Origin: Bimuria novae-zelandiae CBS 107.79
Lineage: Eukaryota; Ascomycota; Dothideomycetes; Pleosporales; Didymosphaeriaceae
Reading direction: 5' to 3'
Assembly (NCBI GenBank): GCA_010015655.1
Contig: ML976676.1
Span: 510,109 to 574,108 of the forward strand
Length of the DNA stretch: 64,000 nucleotides
Under the pieces are notes generated by a model that saw only the letters and a list, made by a program, of their open reading frames with translations, was not told the origin of the DNA and did no database searches. The translations under genes were made by a program, and so were the position numbers. Positions 1 through 12,540 of this stretch are shown piece after piece (within the stretch, counting starts at the first letter, position 1; each line of letters begins with the position of its first letter).

Positions 1-235
1 TAAAGGAAGATAGATAGGCTTATACGCTCTATAGTAAAGGATTAGAGTAGTAAAGATATATATATACGGAGACAGGATTTGCAGTAATATAGCACGAATA
101 TGTGAGACGTGTGACAGGTGTATTCTTAGGAAGAGATAAATCGCTACTAAGTTAAAGTCCTAGTAGTATAAGCTATATACCCCTCGTTATATAATCTAAG
201 CTAGTAATATAATATTATCCACTCTCTAGGGGTGT
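1..235. repeat. Degenerate repeat shared with the Gypsy A leader
   Basis: Positions about 61-225 match positions about 32541-32690 in the same orientation, allowing C/T and G/A differences (shared stretches such as aggtgtattcttagg and agtcctagtag). The second copy lies just upstream of the gag remnant of the minus-strand Gypsy A element. This is therefore probably the leader or LTR-adjacent part of another member of that family running off the left edge. No coding capacity is visible. Positions 236-380 are RIP-mutated sequence with nothing recognisable. Confidence 0.5.
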
Positions 236-385
236 TCTCGCCCTAAGAATAACTAAAGGCATCTAAATGATCTAAATAGGTGCTAGCTAGCTCTACTAGA
301 CCCTATAAGATATATATTAAGTTTTCCTAAGCCTATAAACTAGTTAATACCTATAATAGGTACTTATACTACTCTCGGTAGGGAG

Positions 386-617
386 TGTAACGGCCCAACA
401 GATTATAGGTCACATAACCTAGTGCGAGGTGCGACTACCTCGCGTTGAGGTGCAACTACCTTAGATAGGACCCGGAAGGTTATTCCGCGCCGAACGGCAG
501 CGCACAAAAGCGCAGCAGCCCTAGGTACCTACAGTCTCCTCATCTTAGTGTAGCTGAAATAGAGCCAACTTACCTCATCTACTCCTTTCGATGCAGAAAA
601 CCGAGCTCGTCCTCACA
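386..617. mobile_element. Solo LTR with 5-bp target duplication GGGAG
   Basis: The 232-bp unit begins TGTAACGGCC and ends CCTCACA, the TG...CA ends expected of an LTR. It is flanked by gggag at 381-385 and 618-622, a perfect 5-bp target-site duplication. The sequence keeps CpA and TpG dinucleotides and is far less RIP-mutated than its surroundings. No partner LTR occurs in the window, so it is read as the product of LTR-LTR recombination. Confidence 0.8.
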
Positions 618-622
618 GGGAG

Positions 623-1343
623 GGATAATTATCTATTACCTTATCGATTATATTACGTTATATTATTGCTAGTTAGCCTACTTTATACCAGATTACGTAA
701 GCGCTGGGCTAATAGCTCTAATACTAAGACTTTAGAACTATAAGGATTTCTTTTAAGCTTTTATTCTAATCCACGAACCCTCTACTATCTATTCTAAAAT
801 AATTTACCTTTAATACCCCCCTACTTCGCGTACGTATTATACTAATTTTAGCTCTCTCTTTCCCTCTAGGGCCCTAATTAGGCGCTAATAGTAGGAACTT
901 AGGTCTATTAGCGCTAGCTAGCGTATCTTAGGGCCCATCCTTCGTTACTAACCTTTTTAAGATCCGAATAAGCCTATTATATCCGTAATAGCTACTAAAG
1001 TAGAGAGGGCTACTAGCTATAGCGATAAGAAGATCGCTAAGACTAAGCTTATATATATTAAGTATATTAAGTCCTATATAAATAGTAATATTATTAAAAA
1101 AAAAGCTATCGCTACTTCTTTCTAAAAAAGGACTATTAGAAGGTATTTAAGTTTAACTATATTAGCGGGGTCCCGCACTTCCGATATAAGGGCTACTATT
1201 TTAGTTTAAAGCCCTACTATATAGTATATATAATCTATAAGGGGGTATCCTAGCTAATCCTATTATAGTTTAGACTAAAAGAGACTAAGCTACTAGAGAT
1301 TATCTAGGATAATATTATATATTTAGACTAGAATAAGCCTAAG
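623..1343. other. RIP-mutated unassigned sequence left of Copia A
   Basis: About 720 bp of TpA-rich sequence with no open frame. It is contiguous with 12546-13122 once Copia A is removed (target duplication cctac), so both pieces belong to one older sequence. The Lys-rich stretches near 1000-1120 suggest old coding DNA, but I cannot assign a family. Confidence 0.4.
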
Positions 1344-1348
1344 CCTAC

Positions 1349-1517
1349 TGTCAGAGAAGATGCTTGCGTGCGATAAGGTATGATAATGGGTAATGATCGT
1401 GTATTGTTTTCTGTCAACTCTATTGGGTTGGTTTTAACCCCTAGACTAGTGCGATAAGCGCTATAGTCCCTGCTCGATTATGCAGATCCGACCTCAACGC
1501 ACTTATTCTATCTAATA
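1349..1517 (-). repeat. 3' LTR of Copia A
   Basis: A 169-bp LTR beginning tgtcagagaagatgc; it pairs with 12372-12540. The adjoining inner sequence is a pyrimidine run on the plus strand, that is, a polypurine tract on the element's own strand. Confidence 0.88.
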
Positions 1518-3296
1518 TACCCCTTAGCTTAGAAATCCTTATAAGCTAGATTATATTATAGTTCCTTATTATATAAGCGTAAGGTCTTTAAGTTATTTCA
1601 AAATCTCCTTAAGAGGTGTTTTATTTATTGCCTTAGGTCTCTCTACTTCTACTAGTCTAAGTTAAGTTAGGAACCTTTCCTATTTATTAACTAAGAGGAC
1701 CTTTATAAAGCTATTAGTAATTATATCTACTAATTATATATACTCTACCTTAATTGTTCTAGTAGAGACTTCCTATCTTAGCTAGTAATTATAAATATTA
1801 ATATATTATAGTTTAGTCTAGAGCTTAAATATCTCCTTAGTTACTAGTTGAATAGATTACTTATTATCGCATTAGATAGTAATTAATAATAAAAGTAGTT
1901 TAATCTATAGTTTATCTAATAGTCCTAATATAAAGATTACTTCCTTAGCCACTTATAATAGGGCGAGAAGCTCTATTTTAGTTATTAAGGTTATAATAAT
2001 ATCTTATTTATTTACTCTCTAAGTAATAAGTCTATTAAATATCTTAATAGCGTATCCTTACGAGCTCTTTTTATCTAGTATATTATTAGTAAATAAAGTA
2101 TTACTAGCTACTTAAAGGTAGTTACCTCCTCTAAGTTATAGTACTCTCTATGTAGTGCTGGATAAGTATAGTAGTACTTAATCGGCGGTATTATAATATT
2201 TAGAGCCCGGATTCAATAGGAACTAAGCTAGTCTTAAGGTTATAAAGGCGATATCTAGTTAGGTTATTACTACTATAAATAGAAGTAATCCGATTTTACG
2301 TTAGTATTTATTAATTTCTAAGGATATTACTAAGCCTATTTAAGGCTTTAACTTAGTAGCGGCTATTAGGGTATTATAATAGATATCTTTCCTATTAGCT
2401 AGTTAACTAATCTTCTCTATATATATAGCTTAAGAGAGTTAGATCTTCTAGTAACTTTAGTCCCTAATAACCTCTACGCTAAGAAACTACTAAAATTTAT
2501 TTCCTTTAGTAAAGATATATTTCTCCTATAGGCGCTTAATTATTTACTAGGCTTCTTACTCTTTCTACTTATAATACGCTACTATAATATTATTAATATA
2601 GAAAAAGATAATAATTCCGTCTTTAATAAGGTAGTATAGCTTATAAGATAGAGTCTAGAAGTTAAGAGCTTTAAGTATTATAATAAATTCTCTCTACTAG
2701 AGGAGTAGTAAGATCCATAGACTATATAGAGCCTTATTAACTTAAAGGATTATTCTAGGTTTTCGATAGCCGTGGGGCATTCTTATATATACTTCTCGAT
2801 CCATCGTTGCATAGATAAAGGCGTTCGTGACGTCGTATTATTTAAGCTCTAAGTCGTAGTGGACTGCAATTACTATTAGCATTCGGAATGACCGACTAGC
2901 GAGCGTGGCTGCGTAAGTATCCTACGAGGTAATATTCTATTATTAATTACTATAGACGACTAGTTACGCCTTATACTTTAGTAAGCGATAGTACTTATTA
3001 AGCTTATAGGTATATACCTATATATAGTTAAGGATCTATTATCCTATTAACTTAATCTTCTTTATTAGTATCTCTAACTATAATTTTATTTATTAATAGC
3101 TTATAAGATAGGTCTATTCTACTTTTTTAAATAGTTTACCTATTAGGTATTCCTTAAGCTTCGTATAACACGTTAGTAGAGGTAAGAGTTAACTTTAATA
3201 AGGCTTTAAGCCTTTAGTAAGTATTCTTATTATCTTTATCTTATCTATAACGTCCCCTCTATATTTCCTAATATAGCTAGCTTAGGTTCCTGCTAT
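1518..3296 (-). pseudogene. Copia A pol remnant: RNase H and reverse transcriptase
   Basis: On the minus strand this holds the C-terminal part of a Copia polyprotein. RNase H-like sequence lies at about 1850-2100 and reverse transcriptase at about 2500-2950. The RT catalytic box reads F-Y-I-N-N-I, with both metal-binding Asp codons changed to AAT after a codon ending in T (TpG to TpA, the RIP signature). Many TAA/TAG stops break the frame. The protein would have copied element RNA into DNA; it is dead here. The rest of the polyprotein lies on the far side of Copia B. Confidence 0.75.
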
Positions 3297-3301
3297 AAAA
3301 G

Positions 3302-3593
3302 TGTCAGATTGGAAGGGTAATCTGATAAGATGAAAAGATGATAATTAATTGAGATGAATTGAGGTATGAATTGTGTGTGCTTCTCTCTAAGAGGTCTGGG
3401 ACTTTGCCTTTTATCTTTGGGTTGCCTGCCTAGATATCCCTTGCTTTATTCCTTACTTTATCCTTGCTTTATTCCTTGCTTTATTCCTTGCGTCATTCCT
3501 TGCGCGTTAAGCGAGGGCGGAATACAAGGGCGGAATATACAAGCGTAAGTGCGCCAGCCTCCTTGCAGATGCAAAGGACCATGTAATTAGACA
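3302..3593 (-). repeat. 3' LTR of Copia B
   Basis: A 292-bp LTR with ends tgtcag...gaca. It contains a short tandem array of ttgctttattcc-like units (about 3448-3500), also present in the partner LTR. It matches 9076-9367 over its full length with mainly transition differences. Confidence 0.92.
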
Positions 3594-6500
3594 CACCCCC
3601 TTAGCTTGGGCCTATCCTTAAGCTAGACCTTTCGCATTTATCCATTATTCTAACTTAAAGACCTCTATCCTCTGCTGTAGATCCTGCAGGGTAACCTCTT
3701 AATTAGTAATCTTGTCTAATATATCTTCAAGTCCTAGTTTACTCAGAAACTTGCTCTATTTATTTACAGGCAAGGCCTTTGTAAGTCTATCTATAGCTAT
3801 GTCCTCTAAGCGTTAATAGTCTACCTTAATTATTCGTAGTGCGACTTCTTATCTTAGCTAATAATTATAGATATCTACATAACGGAGCTTGGTCTGTAAC
3901 TTAATATTTCTTTAGTAACAAGTCGGATTATTTGCTAATTATTATAATTAATTATAATAAGGGAGTTGCTAAGGTTAATCTTTAGCTCCTTTAGTAATCG
4001 GGATGTGAATAGTGCCTCCTTAGCCACTTGCGATAGTGCTAGTAATTCGGCTTTAGTTATTAATATAGTGACTGTATCTTGCTTGTTTGCTTTCCAGGCG
4101 ATTAGGCCACCAAACAGCTTAATAATGTATCCTTGTGAGCTCTTGCGGTCAAGTGTATTGTTAGCAAAGGATGCGTCGCTTGCCACTTCTAAAGTATCTA
4201 TACCCCTAAGCTGAAGACCTAGTGATCTGGTATTAGCAAGGTAGAGGAAAACTTAATTAGCAGCCACTTAGTGCTCTTTGCTTAGGTTAGACAGGAATCG
4301 TGATAATCAGGAACTTATAAAGGCGATATCTAGCCAAGATATAACTATAGTATAAAGAATTAATCCAACTTTACGCTGGTATCAATTAATCTCACCCTTG
4401 CTAGCCAGTCCTGTCCTTAGAAGTAATTTAATTAAACCTATTAGGGTATTATGGCGAATCTCATGGTGATTAATGAGGCGCGATATTTTATTAATATATA
4501 AAGCTTATAAAAGCCAGATCTTTCTGCTTAAGCAGTCCCTAATAATTTCAATTCCTAGAAACCACTGCAGGTCTTTACCACCCGTAAGTGTAAATTTAGT
4601 ACCTATTATTACGAGAGCAACTTCAGCAGCCTGCTTTTATAACTTGTTATAGGTAATAATAAGGTCATCTATATAGAAGAAGATAATAATACTGTCCTTA
4701 ATAAGGCAGCATGGCTCGTGGGGCACTATTTTAAAGCCAATATCACGGAGCGTTAATGTGAATTCTCTTTGCCAGAGCAGTGGAGATATGCGCAGTCTAT
4801 ACAGTGCTTTATGTAGTTTAAGAACTGTGCCTGCTCGCGAGTAGCCGCGAGGCATTCTCATGTAGATTTCTCTGTCCAGCTTTGCATGGACAAACGCGTT
4901 AGTAACGTCGTGTTAGATAAGCTCTAGGTTAAGCTAAGCTATAATTGCTATAAGCATGCGGAATAATTGTCCTGCAAGTGTTACAGCGTAGGTTTCTTGC
5001 GAGGTAAGGTGCTACTATTAATTGCCTCGTACCACCAGCCTTGCTTTGCATTTCTGCAATCGATGGTGTTTATCGAATTTGTAGGTATATACCCACATGT
5101 AGTCGAGGATTTGATGGCCTGCCACTTTCACTAGAGCGGTTGCAACCTCACTCTAGGACTTTATTTCCTTATGGCTCTGTAGATGGGAACGTTCTGCTTC
5201 CTTCCATATATTATAGAGAGGGTGATCTTCGAGCTTGCTTCGGCATGTAGGTAGCTCTAGAAGCACGCTTCGATGTGGCTTCTTACTTAATATAATTATT
5301 TATTAAAGCTGCGCCTTATTAAGAGCCTTACCTTTGTATTTACCGCTACTGCCGGCTTTTGTGCCTGCTATAAAGGCTGCGGCCTATGGGCTTATTTGCC
5401 ACTGCCCTATTTGCACTCTTTAGGGTAGTATAGCTTAATTGCCTCTTGCTATTAATTGTGCAAGGAGTGTTACTAGTAGCGGCGTTAAGGGAGGTGTTAG
5501 ATATTTGCACCTAACTTTCCTGCCTTGCCTATACTTAGGAGCTCCTTTAACCTCTTCCTCTGGCGCTTTACTAATTGTCTTATCCTTAAAGAAGGACTTA
5601 GTGGCATGCTCTTATAGAGGTAAGGGAGGTAACTCTACTAATCGCACCTAGGCTACTATTTCTTCTAATATGCTGTGTATAAGGTTTTCTATTAGGTCTT
5701 TAGTTTTGCCTAAGAACATAGTATCCTCGTCGAATATTACGTCGCGAGTACTAATTGTCTTTGCTAGAGAGGGAATCTATATTCTCTAGATATTTATTAA
5801 TTTATAGTTAATAAGGTAGCTAATCTATGCCTTAGGGTTAAGCCTCTAAAGCCTGCTCTTGCCGCGTTTTATATCGTTAGTTATCGCAAAAGCTTTGTAG
5901 CTATATGCTTTTAGGTAAGCTTAATTAGGCTTCTTTGGTTAGGTAATAATGCCGTTCTGAAAAGCTACTGTCGTAAAGAACACTTTATATAGAGATTGCC
6001 ATTAATTAGCGTAGTTTGGCGTTTGATTGTACAAGTAGACTGCGGCTTGGGTGATCTCAGGCTATATCTGCTAAGATAGGTTAGAGTTAAGTCGCATCGC
6101 GCGCGCTTTCTCCTTAATTACACCCCTTAAGCGTTTAGCTCCTCTATTTTGTGCTTAAGTATTAGGTGCTAAAGGCTTAATCTTAATGCCTTATACTAAG
6201 CACCACTTCTTAACGTTTGCCTTAATAGAGAAGATCTTATTATTAGATTTAATTACTTTTACTATAATATTATATTATACTTCCATGAACCGCATAAAGG
6301 TGCTAAGTAATTTAATAATTAACCATGCTAGGTGGTTATCCTTGAAGTAGAAGTCCCATGCAAAGCTAGAGAATTAGTTAGTAATTAGCATTTAGCTCTT
6401 CTCTCTTGTTGAGCTATCTACTTTATAGTCGTGAAAATTAATTGCGACTCGCTCGCCGGGACCTTCTGTTAGATCTCTGGCTTGCCAGCGTATTTACCGT

Positions 6501-9075
6501 TTTAGTTTTACTTTACCGCAGGCATTACACTTGACTATAGGGAGACCTTTAATTCTTACCCCCTTAGATTGCTGCACGAGGTGTTCGAGGGCCTAAGGGC
6601 CTAGATAGCCTAATTATTAGTGCCAGGTCTACGCATCTGCCTTCTGCGGTCTTTGTTTAGTGCGTGTATTAGTCTTGTAAGTGGCGTGCGCAGCATTAAT
6701 AGGAATACTACCTACTAGCCTTGTCTTGTGTTCTAAGACTCACTATTTATGCAGCTCTTGGAGTTCTACTAGCATAGTATTGTCTCTTCTCTTTAGAGTT
6801 GTTAGGTCTACTCTTGTATCCCACTAAAGGCCTTGCCTCTGGAGTAATCGGAACGATATAAGGTTGCAGAGCAGATTAGGGCAATAGGCTATATTATCTA
6901 ACCGTATTAATTAATTGCCATTTACACTTTATACGTTAAGATAGACGCTCTCGTATCCTTTAATCCATATTTGTGTATTCCCTACCTATATAAAGTCTCC
7001 TGGCGCCGGTGGACGGTATGAGACAAAGCGATTAATGTTGTTAAAGATATGGCAGGTTGTGCCTAAATTAAGTATGGCTAAGCGTTGTAATGGGTACATG
7101 TTTAGGTTGGTGTAGAAGAATACAGCGTTAAAGCTCGCTAGGATTTTAGTAATCTTACGTCCATCTAGTCATTCATTATTAGCCTTAGTGATTCGAGGTG
7201 GAGTAGGAGTGTGTAATTGTTTAATTTTAGGTGCCTATAATTTAGCCTTTTTTATTCTTTTTAACTTCTCTTAGAAGTTAGTATCATGTTCTAGCCTAAG
7301 CTTAACTAGCTTTACTATAAGAGGGTTTAGTATAAACCAGTCTAGCTGCTTGTCTAGAAAGGCATAGAAACAGTCTTAAAGACTATAGCGTAGTTTATAA
7401 GCAAGGTAGTAATTGCCACTAACTACTATTAGCTTAAGGCTCTAAGGCGACCGCTTAGTTCTGGTACGTTAACTATTATTTTATTATTTATAATTCTAAG
7501 GTCTTCCCCGACTTTTAGATAATACTGCTTTATCCACAAGAGAGGCGTCCTTGTCTATGGCCTAGGTGGGTTCACCACCTTTAGCGAGAGATAACCCTAC
7601 AGTAGCAAAAGTGCCCTTTTATTTGCCCTTAGTCGGGTGCTGCAGGATTATATAGTCTTAGAAGAGTTTTATTATGTGCTTCCGTAAGACAGCTGCATCC
7701 TTGCTTCTATATTACTAGAAAGTCATTACCCACATAGGTGCGACATAGATAACTGCCTTTATAAAGTCTTCTTTCACTAAGTTAAGCCTTTAAAGTTCTA
7801 AAACCTAATTAGTCTCTGCTTCTATGGCTGCGTGATCGTACTTAGAGAGCTATGTAGCCTATAATCTAGCCGTTCTTATTAGCTTAAGCGCTTCTTAATA
7901 CCTTGTTCTTGATTGTCTATATTTGTCTTGATGGTTAACCCTAATTGTGATTATAAGGTTATTTATCTATTACTTAATTATTTCTCTAAGAATATAGTAG
8001 TTGTTCTAGAGATGCGCGGAGATTATTAACTAAAGAAAAGTAACTACCTTATTAAGGTCTACCTTTTCTTCTTAATAGGCTCGATCCATGACCTTATAGA
8101 TCTCGAGCAGGAACACCAAAATCGTGATTCCACCCACACGACCGTGTGGGGGGTTCCTGTAGTATGAAATTGTTCGCCTGAACAAGCTGATTACTAGAAT
8201 CACGTTCTTTATCCGCAAAAAGCTGGCGCTGTTGCGATAAAGAGACCAAAAGCCAAGATGTAGAGTTTTCGCTCTGCCAAGACTTGGTCAAAACCTTTCA
8301 CCCAAACTAAGTACCGCTCAGGCGACTACTACTACTTGTTCAAGCTTGAGGTTTTCCCCTACGAGGTTTTTACTCAAGGTACAAGGCAGCTTGCTAACTC
8401 GTACGAGGTCCTACTTCGTACGAGGTAGGGGGAGGAAGACAGTACGGGAGCAGAGCTACAAGGGCGAGGGAGAGAGGGGCAGAACAACAACACCCTCACA
8501 GATGAGGGCCGGCTACTATAGGTATCTAGGTGCCTGTAGTAGCAGGTAGACCTATTAAAGGGAGGATGGGCTATGTACAACAAGGCTACTGTGGTAGCCA
8601 GCCGGCAGGCACGAAATGCTTTCTGTAAATACAGCTTAGCACGTCCCCATGCCCCATGGGAGGCTAGAACATTATGTTCCTGGACGTTAATCAATACTAC
8701 TACTACTACTATAGATCTCGAGCTGTCCTTTATAGTAGTCGCTATTGTCTTTATATGCTTTCGCGCCTGCCGGCAATAGATAAGATAGTAATATTAGTAC
8801 GTTGTTTAGGTTCGCATTCGTGTAGACAGCGTTTGGCTGGTAGTTGCCTATTAACGGCGGTATCGGCATGGCGGGTTTCTGCTTTGGTTTATCTATTAGC
8901 GCTGGGTCGATAATGTTCCAGACCTTAAGGAATTAGCATCTTGTTTTAAGCTGTTTTAGCCATGGTGTGTAATTCGAGTAGTTGGTCAGGATTACTGTGG
9001 GATCTCTAAGTGTTGATAGGGCCATTGCGATTGGCTTAATAAGGTAGTATTAGTTAAGGCAGTGAGACTCTTAAT
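3594..9075 (-). pseudogene. Copia B gag-pol polyprotein, degenerate
   Basis: Minus-strand order from 5' to 3': gag (about 9050-7400, interrupted by the insert at 8109-8723), a zinc knuckle (about 7400-7340) whose first Cys positions have become Tyr, aspartic protease (about 7100-7060) reading N-L-G-T-T where D-S-G-T is expected, integrase (about 6700-5900), reverse transcriptase (about 5050-4637) with an intact F-Y-I-D-D-L box, and RNase H (4186-3935) with the motif A-S-D-A-S-F-A-N-N-T-L-D-R-K-S-S-Q-G-Y. These domains fit Ty1/Copia gag-pol. Loss of the protease Asp and numerous stops mean it cannot be active. Confidence 0.85.
8109..8723 (+). mobile_element. SINE-like or non-LTR insert with 14-bp target duplication and (ACT)n tail
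   Basis: A 14-bp direct repeat, tatagatctcgagc, occurs at 8095-8108 and 8710-8723. Removing 615 bp between the copies joins the Copia B gag reading frame across the site. The insert ends in an ACT triplet run (about 8692-8709) directly before the second repeat copy, like the simple-repeat tails of retroposons. A long variable target duplication plus such a tail fits target-primed reverse transcription rather than an LTR or TIR element. The 5' end folds on paper into a hairpin (caggaac at 8108-8114 with gttcctg at 8153-8159; ccacac with gtgtgg inside). The sequence is hardly RIP-mutated. I see no clear pol III box and no credible protein. Confidence 0.6.
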
Positions 9076-9367
9076 TGTTAGATTAGAAGGGTAATCTAAT
9101 AAGATAAAAAGATAATAATTAATTAAGATAAATTAAGGTATAAATTGTGTGTGCTTCTCTATAAGAGGTCTGGGACTTTGCCTTTTATCTTTAGGTTGCC
9201 TGCCTAGATATCCCTTGCTTTATTCCTTACTTTATTCTTGCTTTATTTCTTACTTTATTTCTTGCGTTATTCCTTGCGCGTTAAGCGAGGGCGGAATGTA
9301 AGGGCGGAATGTACGGGCGTAAGTGTGCCAGCCTCCTTGCAGATGCAAAGGACCATGTAATCGGATA
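9076..9367 (-). repeat. 5' LTR of Copia B
   Basis: A 292-bp LTR, partner of 3302-3593. The terminal CA has become TA (cggata), consistent with RIP. The adjacent primer-binding region on the minus strand reads ATTAAGAGTCTCACTGCC. Confidence 0.92.
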
Positions 9368-9372
9368 AAAAG

Positions 9373-12371
9373 CTACTACCTAGGGGGCAGTTTTAGGTAA
9401 CCTATATTATATTACTTTAGATTAGTTTCTAGCTATTAACTAAGTAAGTAATACTATAGGTGGCGGTATAGATAGAGGGGTTAGGTAATTATCTCTAATT
9501 TTCCTCCCTTAATAGTAGCCTAGCGGGTCTACTTCGCCTTAATAGTCTAATAAGTCCTTAGCGATATTATCCTTATAGAAGGACTCTATTTCTAATTACT
9601 AAATAGGAGTTAGTAGTTTAATAGTTCTTATATATATAGCTATTTCTTCTAACATATTATATATAAGGTTATCTATTAGATCTTTAGTCTTCCTATTAAA
9701 TATAGACTGCTTATTAAAGACGACGTCTTAGGTGCTAATTAACTTAGCGAGTAATAGTATCCAAATACGATAGATATTTAAGGATTAGTATTTAATAAGA
9801 TAGCTAATCTAAGCTTTTAGATTAAGGCGTTACAAACGTAATTTACCTTAGTAAGTATTATTAGTTATCGTAAAGGCTTTATAGCTATACGCCTTTAAGT
9901 AGGCGAGATTAGGTTTCTATTGTAAAGTTACAATCCTATTACTAAACGCGACTTATATAAAAAATATTTTATATAGCGTCTTCTAGTTATTTACGTAATT
10001 TAGTATTTAATTATTAAGGTATACTATAGCCTTTATAACTTTAGGCTATAGTTTCTAGGACAGGTTAGTATCGAGTCGTATTACGTACGATTTCTCTTTA
10101 TTTATACCCCCTAAGCGTTTAGTACCTCTATTCTAAGCTTAGGTATCTAGAGCTAAGGGCTTAATAATAATTCCTTAGGTCGCTAACTAACGTTCTACTT
10201 CTAGTTTAACTATAGTAATTTTATTATCTACCTTAATAGTCTTAACTATTATATTATAGTAGTTCTTAAGGAATAGGAGGAAGATTAAAAGAATCTTAAT
10301 AATTAATTTTACTATTCTATTATCTATAAAGTAAAAGTCCTATTATAGTCCTAAGAATTTATTAGTAATTAATATTTAATTTTTTTCTTTAGTAACACTT
10401 TGCGTTTTATATATATAGAAATTAATAATTAGCCTCTCTCTAGGTTCTTTAGTATTAATCTATAGCGCGCGGCTAATCTATTATTTTAATTTCGCTCTAC
10501 TACAGAAGTTACACTTCACTATCGTGATCCCTTTCACGCGCACCCCCTTAGCTTGCTGCACTAGGTGCTTAATCGCTGCCAGTCCAGGGTGTCCTAGTCT
10601 CTTGTGCTAGAGTATAGCTGACGCTCTCTATAGTGCTCTTTTCGTTCGGGAGGTAATCTTGCGTGCATGATATAAGGCAGGTGGTAGTAGGTTATACTTA
10701 AGTACCTACTAGCCGTAGATCTTAGTAAGATTCCTAATAATTATATTATCTAGTCCTTTTAGAGTAGATAGGTTTATTTACGTATCCTACTAGATTCCTC
10801 TCTATCTTAGTAGTTAAGAAGAGACTAGATTATATAGTAGGTTAGGGCAGATAACTATATTATATAAGACTAATTTAGTTATTCTAGACTAACTTTTTAG
10901 GGTTAGATTAATAGAGCCGTATCCTTTTATTTATATCTTTATATTCCTAGCCTAAATATAGTCTCTAGATATAGGAGGAGAGAAGTTATAAATATAGTTA
11001 GGATTATTTATAATATAATAAGTTAATCCTAAGTTAAGGATAAGTGATCGCTTTAATAGGTAATTATTAATTTCTATCCTAATAGGCGCTAAGGTAAACG
11101 CGGCGTTAACTTTTAATATTTTCCGCCCCTCTAGTAACTTATTAGGGATCTCTAGTATTAGAGTATATAATTATTTAAGAATTAGCGTTTATAATTAGGT
11201 TCTACACTATCTATAGATTAGTCCTTAAAACGTTATATTGTTCTTATGCTTAAATTTAATAAGCTTATTTATAGTTTTATTTAGTTTCTACTATTTAGGA
11301 GCTTAGTCTAGATTAATATAATAGTAATCCCTAATACTATAGCGTTATCTATAGGTAGGGCATTTTACTCCTACTATTATAGCTGGCTCTTAATCTAAAG
11401 GCCACTTAAGCCTAGTATTTTTACTAGCTATATATTAATTATAGGGTCTACCCCAGTTTCTATTAGATAGTGCGCTTTTAGTATAGAAGGCATCCCTACT
11501 ATTGCTCTAGGTGGTTATACTACCTTTAGTAAGATATAATATATTATTAGATATAAAGGCTACTTTATATTTCCCTAATCTAAGGGGATAGTTTATTATT
11601 ATATATTCTTAAAAGCGTTTCATTATCTCCTTCCGGCTTATACTAGCTGCAAATTAACTATTATCTTAAAAATTTATAGACTATAGGAGCAACTTTATTT
11701 ACGGCTGTTAGGAAGTCTTTTATAATTATATTTAATTATAATAGTTTAGCGACTTAATATATCTCTATCTTAGTAGCTACTTAGTTATATTTAGCTAGCT
11801 ATATATCCTATTACGACGCGCTTCTTATTAGTCTAAGTAAGGTAAGGTATTAATCGTAGGCTTCTTCTTATTTAATTTATTTATCGACTCTAACCGTTAA
11901 CTTTAGGTTAGTAATCTATTAGCGTAGTAGCTTCTTTAAAAGGCAGTACGTGCGTAATAGGTATAGCGATATAGTTGACTAGATAAAGGATATAATATAT
12001 TAGAGGCTTACTTACTCCTTCTCGTATTTATATCTATTGTTCCTATATTATTTAATAAGGATCTTATAGTATTTAAGGTCTTCCTTAAACGCCTTTTATC
12101 CTACTACTATGTTTAGTCTATCTTACTAGGATTTTAATGTTCGCGGCTAGTGCGTATTTAGTAATTATTAGGGCTCTAATAGCTACTAGTTTCGTTATTA
12201 ATAGGATAGTTACCATTAGATTAACTTTATCCTAGATATTATAAATAATATATCTAGCTTATAGCTGCGTTATCTATCCTATATAGTTAGTGTAATCTCC
12301 TAGCGTTACTATATAATCGTGGTAAGGTTATTACGCTATTTTATATTAGTTAAGGTAGTAGGACTCTTAAT
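9373..12371 (-). pseudogene. Copia A gag, protease and integrase remnant
   Basis: This is the 5' two thirds of the Copia A polyprotein on the minus strand, separated from RT and RNase H by Copia B. Its layout parallels the corresponding parts of Copia B at the nucleotide level (for example about 9470-10640 against 5500-6660), giving integrase at about 9700-10700 and gag towards 12300. The frame is full of TAA/TAG. The segment near 10500-10620 is richer in CpA and TpG than its surroundings. Confidence 0.65.
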
Positions 12372-12540
12372 TATTAGAGAAGATACTTATATATAATAAG
12401 GTATAATAATAGGTGATAATCGTATATTGTTTTCTATTAACTCTATTAGGTTGGTTTTAACCCCTGGGCCAGTGCGATAAGCGCTGTGGTCCCTGCTCGA
12501 TTGTGCAGATCCGACCTCAACGCACTCGTTCTATCTGACA
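12372..12540 (-). repeat. 5' LTR of Copia A
   Basis: A 169-bp LTR matching 1349-1517. Its first half is more RIP-mutated than the partner (tattag for tgtcag), while its last 80 bp are better preserved. Confidence 0.88.

Larger units (their letters stand above)
3302..9367 (-). mobile_element. Copia B: full-length LTR retrotransposon nested in Copia A
   Basis: Two LTRs of 292 bp each (3302-3593 and 9076-9367) are flanked by the perfect 5-bp duplication aaaag (3297-3301 and 9368-9372), which lies in Copia A sequence. Copia B therefore inserted after Copia A. Total length is 6066 bp, including a 615-bp insert in gag. RIP is lighter than in Copia A: long minus-strand frames survive in RT (4637-4861) and RNase H (3935-4186), and the RT box is still YIDD. 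A polypurine tract (ctaagggggtg on the minus strand) borders the 3' LTR. Confidence 0.92.
1349..12540 (-). mobile_element. Copia A: LTR retrotransposon, RIP-inactivated, split by Copia B
   Basis: Two 169-bp LTRs (1349-1517 and 12372-12540) differ almost only by C/T and G/A changes. The element is bounded by the perfect 5-bp duplication cctac (1344-1348 and 12541-12545). Without the nested Copia B it is about 5.1 kb, normal for Ty1/Copia. Pol remnants read on the minus strand, so 12372-12540 is the 5' LTR. The primer-binding region beside it reads ATTAAGAGTCCTACTACC on the minus strand, nearly the same as in Copia B and D, so these are related families. The RT box reads YINN instead of YxDD (about 2590-2620). 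Confidence 0.88.

Noticed and set aside
3366..3548. 60-codon ORF with repeated C-F-I-P motif
   Set aside because: It lies wholly in the Copia B LTR, over a short tandem repeat.
8374..8694. 106-codon minus-strand frame in the SINE-like insert
   Set aside because: No domain or conserved composition; its start overlaps the ACT tail. More likely chance in RIP-free DNA.
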